The position numbers and the translations under genes are program-made. 31,313 nt of DNA from Lachnospiraceae bacterium UBA7205 (GTDB lineage Bacteria; Bacillota; Clostridia; Lachnospirales; Lachnospiraceae): assembly GCA_002490665.1 (NCBI GenBank), contig DKUL01000065.1, forward strand, positions 1,977 through 33,289. Direction: 5' to 3'. Shown here one piece after another: positions 1 through 8,587 of the stretch. The notes under the pieces were generated by a model. That model was not told the origin of the DNA and searched no databases. It saw only the letters and a list, made by a program, of their open reading frames with translations. Each line of letters begins with the position of its first letter. Position 1 is the stretch's first letter.

Positions 1-237
1 CATTCTAAGCCTCCAAGGTAATGGCAAATACTTCTTAACTTCTTTAACGTCCTCTTTTAGCAAGTAACTTTTTCCTGTACCCAGTGCACCGAAAACAATA
101 CGATTTCTTTCATACGGAGTATCAAGTCCTGTTTTAAATATCAACTATTCATGTTTGTTTTCTTGTTGCAAATCATCATCCGAATCGTTCTCTGCATTTA
201 CATGACTAATATAACTATTGCGGAAGTGCAGCTTCGC
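1..237 (-). pseudogene. Broken fragment of a P-loop ATPase, running off the window start
   Basis: Read on the minus strand, bases 144 to 1 encode a stretch containing RIVFGALGTGKSYLL, a Walker A (P-loop) motif GxxGxGKS preceded by the hydrophobic strand IVFG. This style of N-terminus is common in AAA-type, McrB-like ATPases of clostridia. The same frame continues upstream as about 30 codons (237 to 148), but a TAG at 147-145 interrupts it and another TAG at 240-238 closes it. No good ribosome binding site and ATG precede the P-loop; a TTG at 144 is the only nearby start. I read this as the decayed 5' end of an ATPase gene whose remainder lies before the window. A gene truly starting at the TTG cannot be excluded. 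The third residue of the P-loop is Leu where Pro is more usual, which also fits decay. Confidence 0.4.
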
Positions 238-372
238 CTAAAATTGTAAAAATATGCACAAAGAGTATCTTTGAGATGTTTATAACTAATTTCTTTATGC
301 ATAAAGCAGACGGCAGTATCCTCTTTTTAGGAAAGCTGCCATCTTGCGTCCCTGTATTATAGTTACATCATT

Positions 373-588
373 TCAAGGCTCTTTCAAAAATGATGTAGTA
401 GTGGTGTAGTAAGCGCCTTTCCTTGCCGTGAAATCATTGATTTTACAGACTCTTTCGGGATTCTTCAAGATGTTGCCGTGACATATTAACCTAAATTCCG
501 CATTGAGTTATAACGAGGAGGGAGCAGGGGCTTTCAGATTAAACGCTTTGAAAATCGCCTTATGACCACCGGTTAATTCCGTCAGCAC
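373..588 (-). other. Gene-free stretch with a short decayed reading frame
   Basis: Between the ATPase fragment and the lipoprotein stop at 647 there is no supportable gene. One minus-strand frame stays open from a GTG at 588 to a TAA at 510-508 (26 codons) and then, in the same frame, from 507 to a TGA at 375-373 (44 codons, ending KEP). Two consecutive open blocks in one frame separated by a single stop suggest a decayed small protein or a dispersed repeat rather than a live gene. There is no clear ribosome binding site. The rest of 238-646 shows nothing I recognise. Confidence 0.2.
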
Positions 589-646
589 CTACTTTCCATT
601 TTTTTACTCAATCAGACGAAGTTTCTTCAATTCGCTGTATTCTGCA

Positions 647-2995
647 CTACTCAGACAAATAAATTTCCACCTGCTCCGCGATAGCAGCCACTGCCGCGTC
701 GAGCTCCTGCCTTCCTTCAAGGTACGCCGCGCCCTCTGTACAGACAGCATTTTCGAGCACGGTATCGCTAATGTACGGTGTGTCCAGCTGCGCAATCCAC
801 TGTTCCAGACGCTCAATGCCGTCCTGGTTCACGGGATAAATCATATAAAGAAATTTTTCCCCATTTGCCATCGTGAACCCTGACATTCCTTTTTCACCAT
901 TCTCGCCAAGCTCATTTTCATCATATGCAAACTGCTCCGGCAGTGCTTTTTTGTTGACAGGCAGACCAAACGGCATCACTTTCTGGACATCCGCACCGAG
1001 CATCACAGCCACAAACTGTTTTGCCATATGCGGATTTTCAGCCGCCGCATTCACGCCGATGATGGACGCCGGGTGGTATACACCGCTGCTCTGTCCATTC
1101 CATGGCTTTATCATGGTATTTTCCAGCCCTTCCATCTGCGGCATGGACAGCGCCTCCTCATAATCCCAGGCGGTCGCAATCTCACCATACGCAAACGGCG
1201 CCTCCCGCATCAGATAGGTACTGCTCTGTACTGACATAAAATATCTGCTGTCCTCCGCGTCCGTTCCGTCCCTCCAAATCCTGTTCTGCTGGTAGTATTC
1301 GATATCCGCCTGCGGCGTGCCGTTCATCTGCGCGTCGTAAATCTGTCTGGTCTGCTTCAGGAATGCACGTACTTTTTCCTGACTGAGCTGTCCCCCGCCG
1401 TCTTTCCACGCGGGCGCGCAGACAGGTATCGACCGCTTTAAAATGCCAGTCGCTGAACAGACTGACAGTAAATCAGTATCCGGATACGCGTCCCTTGCCC
1501 GCTCCACCATATCTGCCATGGACGTGTAGTCCTCCACACCGCCCACAAATGCTTCTTCCCCATATAGAGTTGGAATATAAAATTTCGCCGGGACAGCATA
1601 CCTTTTCCCATCCACCGCAAGGCTGTCGATAATGTTCTCATAAAGCCCGTCCTGCTGGCTGATTTCATCAACAATATCAGATAAATCTGCCAGCACGCCT
1701 TTCTCCGCATACGTATTGATATTCATGCTGTCCAGTATAATGATATCCGGCCCGCTGCCACCGAGCAGCTGCGTGTTCAGCTTCTTGAGTGCATCCTCAC
1801 GTGTGATGCCGTCCTCGTCCATTCCAATCTGATATTGTATGTACAGGTTCGGCGCCTGTGCCTGACAGGCTGCTATCGTCTGCTTCACCAGCTCGTCCTC
1901 ATTCAGGCTGTAGACGGTCAGCCTGTCTGTCGGCACTGACGGCAGTGCCGCATCATAGACAAACTGCATCAGTTTTCCATTGTCAAACATGGCAAGAAAC
2001 TCATTTCTGTCATTTGTGGCCATGGCAACAATGTGGTCTGATGGGTTGCCAAGCGGCGAGAACGCGCCGTCTATCACCTGCTCCACCACGCTGCCGCCGA
2101 TGGCATGGCGGTACAGCCCTTTTTCCCCTGCAATATAAATGGTGCGCCCCGCACCGAGAAATGCATACGCATGATAGTTTCCACCTACCCACAGCATTCC
2201 GCTCTTAAAATTCTCCTCAAGAAAGCTTTCCAGCGTCTCGTCCTCAAGGAAGGTCTTTTTTTCCAGATCATACAAAAAGACCTTCTCGGCAGTCACATAC
2301 ATCAGGATATTCTCCCTGCACGCCAGCATACTCTCATTGGAATTTACCACCTGCACAAGACGCTGCGCCGAACCCTCCTGGAGATTGATCTGGTAAATAC
2401 TGCCGCCGCCATCCTCATATGCATATGCGTAAAGCGTCCCCTCCTCATCAAACGCCAGTCTTCTCAGGTGGGAATCTTCGCCTGGCAGTTCCACTGGTAT
2501 CTGCCTTGTCGTATCGTCGGTATCGTATACATAGAGGTTGTAATCATATTCGCTGTAAAACCCGCCCGGTGAATCTGCACGCTCGTCCCTGCCAATCCAT
2601 GCAATCGTGCCGTCCTTTGCAATGGCTGTATCCGCAGGCTCATGCTCCCCAAGAAAGGCAGAACGTGCGTCGTTCGTCTCGACATGCCACGTGCTGCCCC
2701 CATCTTCTGACACAAGCTTCTCCATGCTGTAAGGGTTTAACAGGACAATCTGACCGTCATTCAGTGTCTGCATCTTCGTCAGATCATAAAATTCACTTCC
2801 CTCATAAACCGCTTCACCTACGTAGCGCCCCATGCCATTGCCGTCAGAAATGTCATCCTGTGCGGATGCCGCGTCAGGCAGCGTGCCGTCTTCATTTTCC
2901 AGCGTGCCTGTCACGCCGCAGCCTGTCACAGACATGCAAAGCACAGCTGTCATAAAAAGAATTGACAGTCTTACAAACAGTGATTTTCTATTCAT
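647..2995 (-). CDS. Lipoprotein: propeller-like N-terminal half fused to a family 1 extracellular solute-binding domain
   Basis: The protein has 782 residues. It begins with a type II signal peptide: MNRKS, a hydrophobic stretch, then the lipobox VTGC with the lipidated Cys at residue 26, so it should be anchored on the outer face of the membrane. Residues of about 45-370 are rich in short repeated strands and include an Asp-box-like motif (SEDGGSTWHVE), suggesting a beta-propeller. From about residue 370 the sequence becomes a SBP_bac_1-type sugar-binding domain, with DRLTVYSLNEDELVKQ, then GGSGPDIIILDS, then NTYAEKGVLADLSD, typical of binding proteins that recognise carbohydrate ligands. 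No ABC permease or ATPase gene is adjacent, so its transporter partner, if any, is elsewhere; it may instead act as a sensor. The start is supported by GGAGGTAGGAT before ATG at 2995. It follows the DUF4132 gene by 155 bases and may or may not share its transcript. Confidence 0.85.
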   Translation of the reverse strand: MNRKSLFVRLSILFMTAVLCMSVTGCGVTGTLENEDGTLPDAASAQDDISDGNGMGRYVGEAVYEGSEFYDLTKMQTLNDGQIVLLNPYSMEKLVSEDGGSTWHVETNDARSAFLGEHEPADTAIAKDGTIAWIGRDERADSPGGFYSEYDYNLYVYDTDDTTRQIPVELPGEDSHLRRLAFDEEGTLYAYAYEDGGGSIYQINLQEGSAQRLVQVVNSNESMLACRENILMYVTAEKVFLYDLEKKTFLEDETLESFLEENFKSGMLWVGGNYHAYAFLGAGRTIYIAGEKGLYRHAIGGSVVEQVIDGAFSPLGNPSDHIVAMATNDRNEFLAMFDNGKLMQFVYDAALPSVPTDRLTVYSLNEDELVKQTIAACQAQAPNLYIQYQIGMDEDGITREDALKKLNTQLLGGSGPDIIILDSMNINTYAEKGVLADLSDIVDEISQQDGLYENIIDSLAVDGKRYAVPAKFYIPTLYGEEAFVGGVEDYTSMADMVERARDAYPDTDLLSVCSATGILKRSIPVCAPAWKDGGGQLSQEKVRAFLKQTRQIYDAQMNGTPQADIEYYQQNRIWRDGTDAEDSRYFMSVQSSTYLMREAPFAYGEIATAWDYEEALSMPQMEGLENTMIKPWNGQSSGVYHPASIIGVNAAAENPHMAKQFVAVMLGADVQKVMPFGLPVNKKALPEQFAYDENELGENGEKGMSGFTMANGEKFLYMIYPVNQDGIERLEQWIAQLDTPYISDTVLENAVCTEGAAYLEGRQELDAAVAAIAEQVEIYLSE

Positions 2996-3011
2996 ATCCT
3001 ACCTCCAAATG

Positions 3012-3033
3012 TACCATAATACATTCTATGGTA
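3012..3033. promoter_or_regulatory. 7-bp inverted repeat in the lipoprotein leader
   Basis: TACCATA (3012-3018) and TATGGTA (3027-3033) form a perfect inverted repeat with an 8-base spacer. It sits about 20 bases upstream of the lipoprotein start and overlaps a possible minus-strand -10 (TAGAAT at about 3028-3023). It could be an operator or a small leader hairpin. The evidence is only the symmetry and the position. Confidence 0.3.
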
Positions 3034-3093
3034 GCATAGCTGTCTCTAAACTATCTCTAAAAAGACCCTGCCTGGCTGTTATTCATCTGGTTG

Positions 3094-3138
3094 TTATTCA
3101 TATAGATAAATTTCCACGCTCTGCATAATCGCCTGCAT
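3094..3138 (-). pseudogene. Remnant C-terminus of a second solute-binding lipoprotein
   Basis: Directly downstream of the DUF4132 stop, ATG at 3138 opens a 14-codon frame reading MQAIMQSVEIYLYE and ending at TAA 3096-3094. The lipoprotein gene at 647-2995 ends AAIAEQVEIYLSE. Over the last 13 residues 8 are identical, and the DNA of the VEIY codons (GTGGAAATTTAT) is identical in both. The match is anchored at the two stop codons. This is best explained as the leftover 3' end of a paralogous gene, most of which was deleted. It is too short to be a working gene. Confidence 0.55.
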
Positions 3139-3150
3139 GGTTACGGATAC

Positions 3151-5796
3151 CTACTGCACGGCATCCGTTGTGAACAACTCCTTTGCAAGCCGCCTCACCG
3201 TGTCACTGAAATACCGCAGTGGTATATCCTTTAACAGGAGCGCCCTTTCCTCGTCAGCCTCGTCATAGACATTGCCTGCCCGCACTACCGTCCCCAGCTT
3301 ATAAAACCGTACCTCCTGCAATGTGACATTCTCATTTCCACTGCCCATCTCAATATATCTGCCGGAAAAACGCAGCTCCGAACCTATGCCAAGCGCCCTT
3401 TCCTCGCGATAATAGGTAAAGAACCAGCCTCCGTCCTGCGCAGGGCCTCTCGCCCATCCTGCCGCTAACATCTTTGTGTCCAGCGAACGTTCATTGATGA
3501 CACAGCCATAAAACCGCATCAGGCTTTTCTTATCGTTTTCATCTGCATTTATATCATATACCCTGCATTCAAGCTGCTCTATCGGCTGCACAATTTCGTA
3601 GTCTTCAAGCTGCTGTTTCCATGCCGCTTTCTGACCCTCAGAAAGCTCAATCGGATGCACCATGCCAATCTGTGGGTTATCGGGCAGTCTGTATTCTTCC
3701 TCATTCCATGTATTAAAAGAACCGTCCTCCATATAGCGGAAGCTCTGCACCAGACTGCCATTTTCATATATGCCCCATATCAAGCCAATCGCAAACGGAT
3801 GCATCAGCGGGTTGTCAACAAAAAGCTGTTTCCACGCGTCCACACACCACTCCCTCTGTGTTGACAAGGCAGTCTCCATGCGCTGTCGCTGGCTGGCTGC
3901 TACGGTCTTCAGCTCTTTTTTCATCTGCTTAAATTCTTCATAAGCCTGCTCCGCCCTTCCTTTGTCATCAGACTTTGCCGGCTTTGGTAAATTTTTTAGC
4001 TTTTTGCCGCTTTCGTCATAAACTTCAATTTCAAGGGAAGGCATCAGCATCACCTGGAATTTTCGTGTTCCATAATCAAATGTCCTCTGACCGCTTCCGT
4101 CAAATCCAAGACTTGGCACAATGCGGTCAGCAAGCACATCCCGGCTGATTCCCAGCTGGGTGGCTGCAAAGTCAAGCGCTTTTTCGGCTGCCTTTTTCAC
4201 CTGCTTATGCTTCACTCTTCTTGACATATCATCAACTGTCAGAAGCGCACGCGGCGACGGATTCAGTGACATTGCCATAACGGCCTCTCCTGCAAGCTCC
4301 CCCCTCGATTCCGTTATCCACTCCTTAATCTGTCGTTTCAGCCGTTCGATAATATCCTCGCCGCCGTGGACTGCCGACGCATAAATTACCCACCTTTTCT
4401 TTGCCTCTGCGCCTGTGTCAACCCATTTGTCAAAAAGCTCATTCATATAAAACGCAAATTCATCCGGCACCAGTTCCTTTGCAAGCTCCTGCGCATCCCT
4501 GCTAATGCCGCACAGGGAAAATGACGCATAACAGTACAGTATCTTTTTGAGATACTCCTCGCCCGCAGTCTCTCCATTTATCCTGTGCACCATGCAAAAC
4601 GGTGTCCGATACGCCCATTCCAGAAGCGATTCATCCACATGCCTTTCCACCGACTGCAAAAGCTCCATTTTACATTCCGTGTCCGCCTGCGTCTGCTGCC
4701 AATAGGAGATTACACGCGCCGCCATCTCTTTTTGTACTGCCTTTTGTGAATCCAGCAACGCCTTTATATCATCCGCCCAGTCCGTCCGCACACTTAATAT
4801 ATCAAAAAGCTCTGTCTTGACACGTTTGGAGGTATCCGCCGAATAGCTTAATATTTCCCGCTTATTCAGTCCTGCATTCTCCCTCATGACACGCAGGCCG
4901 AGGAAATGCCCCTCAGCCCCTCCCTTCGAGAAAGCAACAAGCGTTTCTTCCCTTCTTTCCCGGAGATATCCCATAAAACACGCTGCCGCTCCCCTTACAA
5001 GCACCTCATCCGAAATGTTCCTGTATTCCGGATACTGTTTCAACAGACTGCCAAATATCTTCAGCTGATGGGCAATATCCATCTTTTCCATGTCAAAAGA
5101 ACAAAATACATCCGTCACCTCCCCGGCATCATCCCCGGCCCAGACAGAATCTGCAAGGCATATCGCCATGCACACACGGCATCTTCTTATAAACGCTTTA
5201 TCCGCACAGTGGTTCTGATACGCGTCAATCAAAAGGTACACGGTTCTTGCATGAATATAATATTGTCCCGCAAACGGATATAAAACAGAAATATCCCTGT
5301 TTCCCATTAAATATTCCCTGACCATGTTCCTTTCCGGTTCTTCCAGACGTCTGCCGGACAAGTAATCCAGCATGCGCTCGTGATGATACTGCTCCATAAA
5401 CGAACGGTATAAACCGAAGTTTTGCTCTTTTAAAACATCCAGCATCAAAATAGTGGCACACAATTCATTGCTGCGGGTCTCCGCCTCCTTGAAATCAAAA
5501 GAAAAAAACTTTTGAAATTCCTTTGCATCCGCACAAATAGTCCTTAAATATTCATCAGGATTTTTTTCAAGCTGTTTTTCCAGCACTGTACGGTACCCTG
5601 CCATTGCCGCCGCACACATAATTTTCTGCGGCGCTATTGCAAAAATCTCATCAAAATCCGCCAGAACCTTGTCCACATCTGCCCTGCCTTCGATGCCGCA
5701 CTCCATCACGGCACAAAGTGTTTTGTCCGTGTCCGTGGCAATACACCGCCGCAGAATATCCCTAAGTACATCACATTTGTTTTCTGTTGTTCCCAT
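3151..5796 (-). CDS. DUF4132 protein, second tandem copy (MolR/YehI-like), long form
   Basis: A protein of about 881 residues counted from ATG at 5796, which has GGGG five bases upstream; a GTG at 5811 would add five residues and lacks a good site. The C-terminal 300 residues carry the hallmark DUF4132 block: NPLMHPFAIGLIWG, then FRYMEDGSFNT, HPIELSEG and LEDYEIVQPIEQL, the region shared with E. coli MolR and YehI. The middle (about 270-600) is helical and repeat-like, resembling HEAT-type repeats. No WGR domain is visible, unlike many family members. It is a tandem paralogue of the gene at 5862-8258; the two align from about residue 155 here to residue 32 there, leaving an extra N-terminal segment of about 120 residues in this copy. 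It is the last gene of the seven-gene operon. The biochemical role of the family is unknown. Confidence 0.82.
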   Translation of the reverse strand: MGTTENKCDVLRDILRRCIATDTDKTLCAVMECGIEGRADVDKVLADFDEIFAIAPQKIMCAAAMAGYRTVLEKQLEKNPDEYLRTICADAKEFQKFFSFDFKEAETRSNELCATILMLDVLKEQNFGLYRSFMEQYHHERMLDYLSGRRLEEPERNMVREYLMGNRDISVLYPFAGQYYIHARTVYLLIDAYQNHCADKAFIRRCRVCMAICLADSVWAGDDAGEVTDVFCSFDMEKMDIAHQLKIFGSLLKQYPEYRNISDEVLVRGAAACFMGYLRERREETLVAFSKGGAEGHFLGLRVMRENAGLNKREILSYSADTSKRVKTELFDILSVRTDWADDIKALLDSQKAVQKEMAARVISYWQQTQADTECKMELLQSVERHVDESLLEWAYRTPFCMVHRINGETAGEEYLKKILYCYASFSLCGISRDAQELAKELVPDEFAFYMNELFDKWVDTGAEAKKRWVIYASAVHGGEDIIERLKRQIKEWITESRGELAGEAVMAMSLNPSPRALLTVDDMSRRVKHKQVKKAAEKALDFAATQLGISRDVLADRIVPSLGFDGSGQRTFDYGTRKFQVMLMPSLEIEVYDESGKKLKNLPKPAKSDDKGRAEQAYEEFKQMKKELKTVAASQRQRMETALSTQREWCVDAWKQLFVDNPLMHPFAIGLIWGIYENGSLVQSFRYMEDGSFNTWNEEEYRLPDNPQIGMVHPIELSEGQKAAWKQQLEDYEIVQPIEQLECRVYDINADENDKKSLMRFYGCVINERSLDTKMLAAGWARGPAQDGGWFFTYYREERALGIGSELRFSGRYIEMGSGNENVTLQEVRFYKLGTVVRAGNVYDEADEERALLLKDIPLRYFSDTVRRLAKELFTTDAVQ

Positions 5797-5861
5797 ATAT
5801 TCCCCACACACAGCCTGATTTCCGGCCTTTCAGTCAGAAACCAGGCTGCCTCTATTGTTCC

Positions 5862-8258
5862 CTATATTAACCGCACATTCTTTTTCCAGTCCTCGTCCTT
5901 TTCCGTGCTTGATGCCGTCGCCAGTGCAAGCTGATACACAATCTCGCTGAAATATCTTGGCGGGACATCCTTTAGGAAATATGACCGCTCCTTGTCTGCC
6001 TCGTCGTAGACATAGCTGCCGCGCTCCACTGTCCCCGACTTATAAAAGCGGGCATCATATATTGTCACGTCCTCGTCCATCATGCCGACAAAGCTTCCCG
6101 AAAAATTCAGTTCCACGCCCATGCCAAGCTCTGCGTCCTCACGGTAATAGGTATAAAATCCTCCTGCATCCTGGACAGAACCGCGGTACCACCCAAGCGC
6201 TGTCAACTTGCCATTCAGTGAAAGGTCTTTTAAAATACAGCCGCCAAAACGCTCGAGGCTTTTTCTGTCCCTTTCTTCCTCCTCCACATAATAGACAGCC
6301 CTGCAAAGCTGCTCGACTGGCTGGGTAATTTCATAATCCTCAAGCTGCTGCTTCCACGCCTCCTTTTCCTCGTCAGAAAGCTCTATCGGATGCACCAGTC
6401 CGATACATGCATTTTCGGGCAGCTCGTATTCGTCCTCATCCACCGTATTAAACGAACCGTCCTCCATATACCGGAAGCACTGTACCAGTCCGCCATTTTC
6501 GTAGACACCCCATATCAGACCAGTCGCAAACTGGTGCATCAGCGGATTTTTGACAAATAGATTCCTCCATGCCTCTGTCCCCCATTCCCTTTTTACGGAC
6601 AATGCATACTCAAGGCGTGCCTTCTGGCTTGCAATCGTCGTTTTCAGCTGCTTTTTCAGCTGCTTAAATTCTTCATATGCCGCCGCTGCCTTTTCCTCGT
6701 CATCCTTTTTTGCCGGCGCAGGCAGGTTTTTTAACTTCTTTTCGTTTTCATCATATACCTCAATATCAAGGGCTGTTGTCAGCCGCACCTTGAAGCTGCG
6801 CGTGCCATAATCAAATACACACTCTATGTTCTCGTCAAAACCGAGGTCGGGCACAATGCGGTCGGAAAGCTCCTCACGGCTGATGCCAAGCTGGGAAGCT
6901 GCGAACTCGAGCGCCGCGCCTGCTGCCGCCTTGACCTGTTTAAACTTAAACTTCCTCGAAATGCCGTCCACAATCAGCAGTGCGCTCGGCGACGGATTCA
7001 GCGCGAGTGCTTTTACTGCCTCTGCCGCAATCGCCCCTCTTGCCGCCTGCGGCCACTCCTGCAGCTGATGCTGGATTTTCCGGATAATGTCCTCGCCTCC
7101 ATGGATTGCAGCTGCATAAAGCGCCCATTTCTTTTTGGACTCCGCGCCCGCCGCAAGCCATTTGTCAAATAACTCATTGACGTATACAGCAAACTCATTT
7201 TCCACCAAATCCTTTGCCAGCAGCTCCGCACTTTTGCTGATGCCGCATCCGTTCTGTGAAACATAGCACAGCAAAACTGCCTGAAGATATTCCTCGCCTG
7301 CCACTTCACCGCTTGTCTTACGCACCGCGCTGAATGGTGTCTCATACGCCCATGCAAGGCTTTTCTTCCTCCCGCCCTTATGCAGCTGCTTTACCAGCTC
7401 CTCCTTGGACGCCTCGTCCTTTGGCATGTCACTTTCCTGTATGTCCAGCACATTTTGCAGCAGTGTCAGTACCTTTGTATTTTTTTCCTTTTCCATTGCC
7501 TGTAAAAGCACTTCCCTGTAAGTCCTGTCCTCCTCCTGCCAGTGCGCCAGGACATGAATCGCCAGCTCGCGAAGCGCCGCCTTTTTTGCATCCAGCAATT
7601 CTATCATGCTTTCTGCCCAGTCCTTCCTGCCGTATAAAATATCCAGCAGTTCCTCCCGGACAAGCTTTGAACCGTCCGCCGCGTAGCTTAGGATTTCCGT
7701 TTTATTTTCCCCGGCGTTTCCCCGCAGGACACGCAGTGCAAGAAGGCGTCCTTCTGCCGGTGCCTGTGAAAAAGCGGCTAACGTTTCTTCCCGCCGCTCT
7801 GCCAGATAGCGGGTAAAGGTTTTTACAGCGCCCTCAAATAAAGCCTCACTGCTGCAGCCACGGTTATATTCGCTGTACGATTTGTACGAAGCGGCAAAAC
7901 CAGCCACCTGGCAGTCCAAAGCCAGCTTCTCGCTGTCAAGGATGCCAAAAAATCCTTCCACGTCCTCTCCGACTTTTATAAACTGGAAACAGCTTAACGC
8001 CAGGAATGCCATGCACCGGTTATAGAATTTCTCATCATTTCCGCTGTCAATGTAACCGGGCTTATATTTATAGTAATCCATTACTGTCCTGTATTCATCC
8101 AGATACGGATACAGCTCCGAGATTTCACAGTTCCCCCTTAAGTATTCCCTTGCCTTTTCCGCGTTTGGCATGGCGGGTGATGATTGACCGTTATAGTATG
8201 TCGTCACTGGTCTGTCCTGCACCACCATGCGAATTACCTGTTCATGATTTGTTGTCAT
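5862..8258 (-). CDS. DUF4132 protein, first tandem copy (MolR/YehI-like)
   Basis: A 798-residue protein with the same C-terminal DUF4132 block as its downstream neighbour (NPLMHQFATGLIWG, FRYMEDGSFNT, HPIELSDEE, LEDYEITQPVEQL). The middle repeats motifs also seen in the neighbour, such as NELFDKW, HGGEDII and LNPSPSALL, so the pair arose by gene duplication. The C-terminal halves are much closer than the N-termini. The start at 8258 is supported by AAGGAGG nine bases upstream, and its ATGA overlaps the stop of the 112-residue gene, indicating translational coupling. The gap to the next DUF4132 gene is only about 65 bases. In E. coli the homologues molR and yehI lie beside the yehLMPQ genes, the same association as here. 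No enzymatic residues can be named. Confidence 0.83.
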   Translation of the reverse strand: MTTNHEQVIRMVVQDRPVTTYYNGQSSPAMPNAEKAREYLRGNCEISELYPYLDEYRTVMDYYKYKPGYIDSGNDEKFYNRCMAFLALSCFQFIKVGEDVEGFFGILDSEKLALDCQVAGFAASYKSYSEYNRGCSSEALFEGAVKTFTRYLAERREETLAAFSQAPAEGRLLALRVLRGNAGENKTEILSYAADGSKLVREELLDILYGRKDWAESMIELLDAKKAALRELAIHVLAHWQEEDRTYREVLLQAMEKEKNTKVLTLLQNVLDIQESDMPKDEASKEELVKQLHKGGRKKSLAWAYETPFSAVRKTSGEVAGEEYLQAVLLCYVSQNGCGISKSAELLAKDLVENEFAVYVNELFDKWLAAGAESKKKWALYAAAIHGGEDIIRKIQHQLQEWPQAARGAIAAEAVKALALNPSPSALLIVDGISRKFKFKQVKAAAGAALEFAASQLGISREELSDRIVPDLGFDENIECVFDYGTRSFKVRLTTALDIEVYDENEKKLKNLPAPAKKDDEEKAAAAYEEFKQLKKQLKTTIASQKARLEYALSVKREWGTEAWRNLFVKNPLMHQFATGLIWGVYENGGLVQCFRYMEDGSFNTVDEDEYELPENACIGLVHPIELSDEEKEAWKQQLEDYEITQPVEQLCRAVYYVEEEERDRKSLERFGGCILKDLSLNGKLTALGWYRGSVQDAGGFYTYYREDAELGMGVELNFSGSFVGMMDEDVTIYDARFYKSGTVERGSYVYDEADKERSYFLKDVPPRYFSEIVYQLALATASSTEKDEDWKKNVRLI

Positions 8259-8587
8259 ATTTCCCTTCCTCCTTCATAATAACTGACACCTCTGTCATTT
8301 TCTATTTTTTCCTTGCAGAGACGCACATACCAGTTCAGTTTCGTATAAATCCCTGCAAGGTCGTCCTCGTCCTTTTTGACCCGATGGCGCCGGGCATCCA
8401 GTCCGCCGGACAGCTGTGAAAGCAACCCGCCCAGCTGTCCCATGCCGTATGCATCCGCGCGCGCCGCCAGCCTTTTCATCGCTTCCAGCGTGCTTGTATG
8501 CACTGTGTCAAAACCGCCCTGGAACAAGTCCGCCAACATTTCTAACACGTCTGTCACAATCAATTCCAGTGCATCTTCCTTATCCAT
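8255..8587 (-). CDS. Small helical protein of the MoxR/vWA operon
   Basis: A 110-residue protein beginning MDKEDALELIV at ATG 8587, with GGAG ten bases upstream; a GTG at 8593 (two residues longer) is the alternative. I do not recognise the family. The sequence is predicted to be mostly helical: an acidic N-terminal helix, a Gly-rich turn (YGMGQLGGLLSQLSGGLDARR) and a charged C-terminal segment (KKDEDDLAGIYTKLNWYVRL). It has no signal peptide, membrane segment or Cys cluster. It overlaps the SWIM gene upstream by about 8 bases and the DUF4132 gene downstream by 4, so it is almost certainly expressed and probably acts with those proteins, perhaps as an adaptor. That role is inferred from position only. 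Confidence 0.75.
   Translation of the reverse strand: MDKEDALELIVTDVLEMLADLFQGGFDTVHTSTLEAMKRLAARADAYGMGQLGGLLSQLSGGLDARRHRVKKDEDDLAGIYTKLNWYVRLCKEKIENDRGVSYYEGGREI

Noticed and set aside
3077..3101. Direct repeat of TGTTATTCAT with a 15-base period
   Set aside because: Only two short copies, partly inside the lipoprotein remnant; likely chance.
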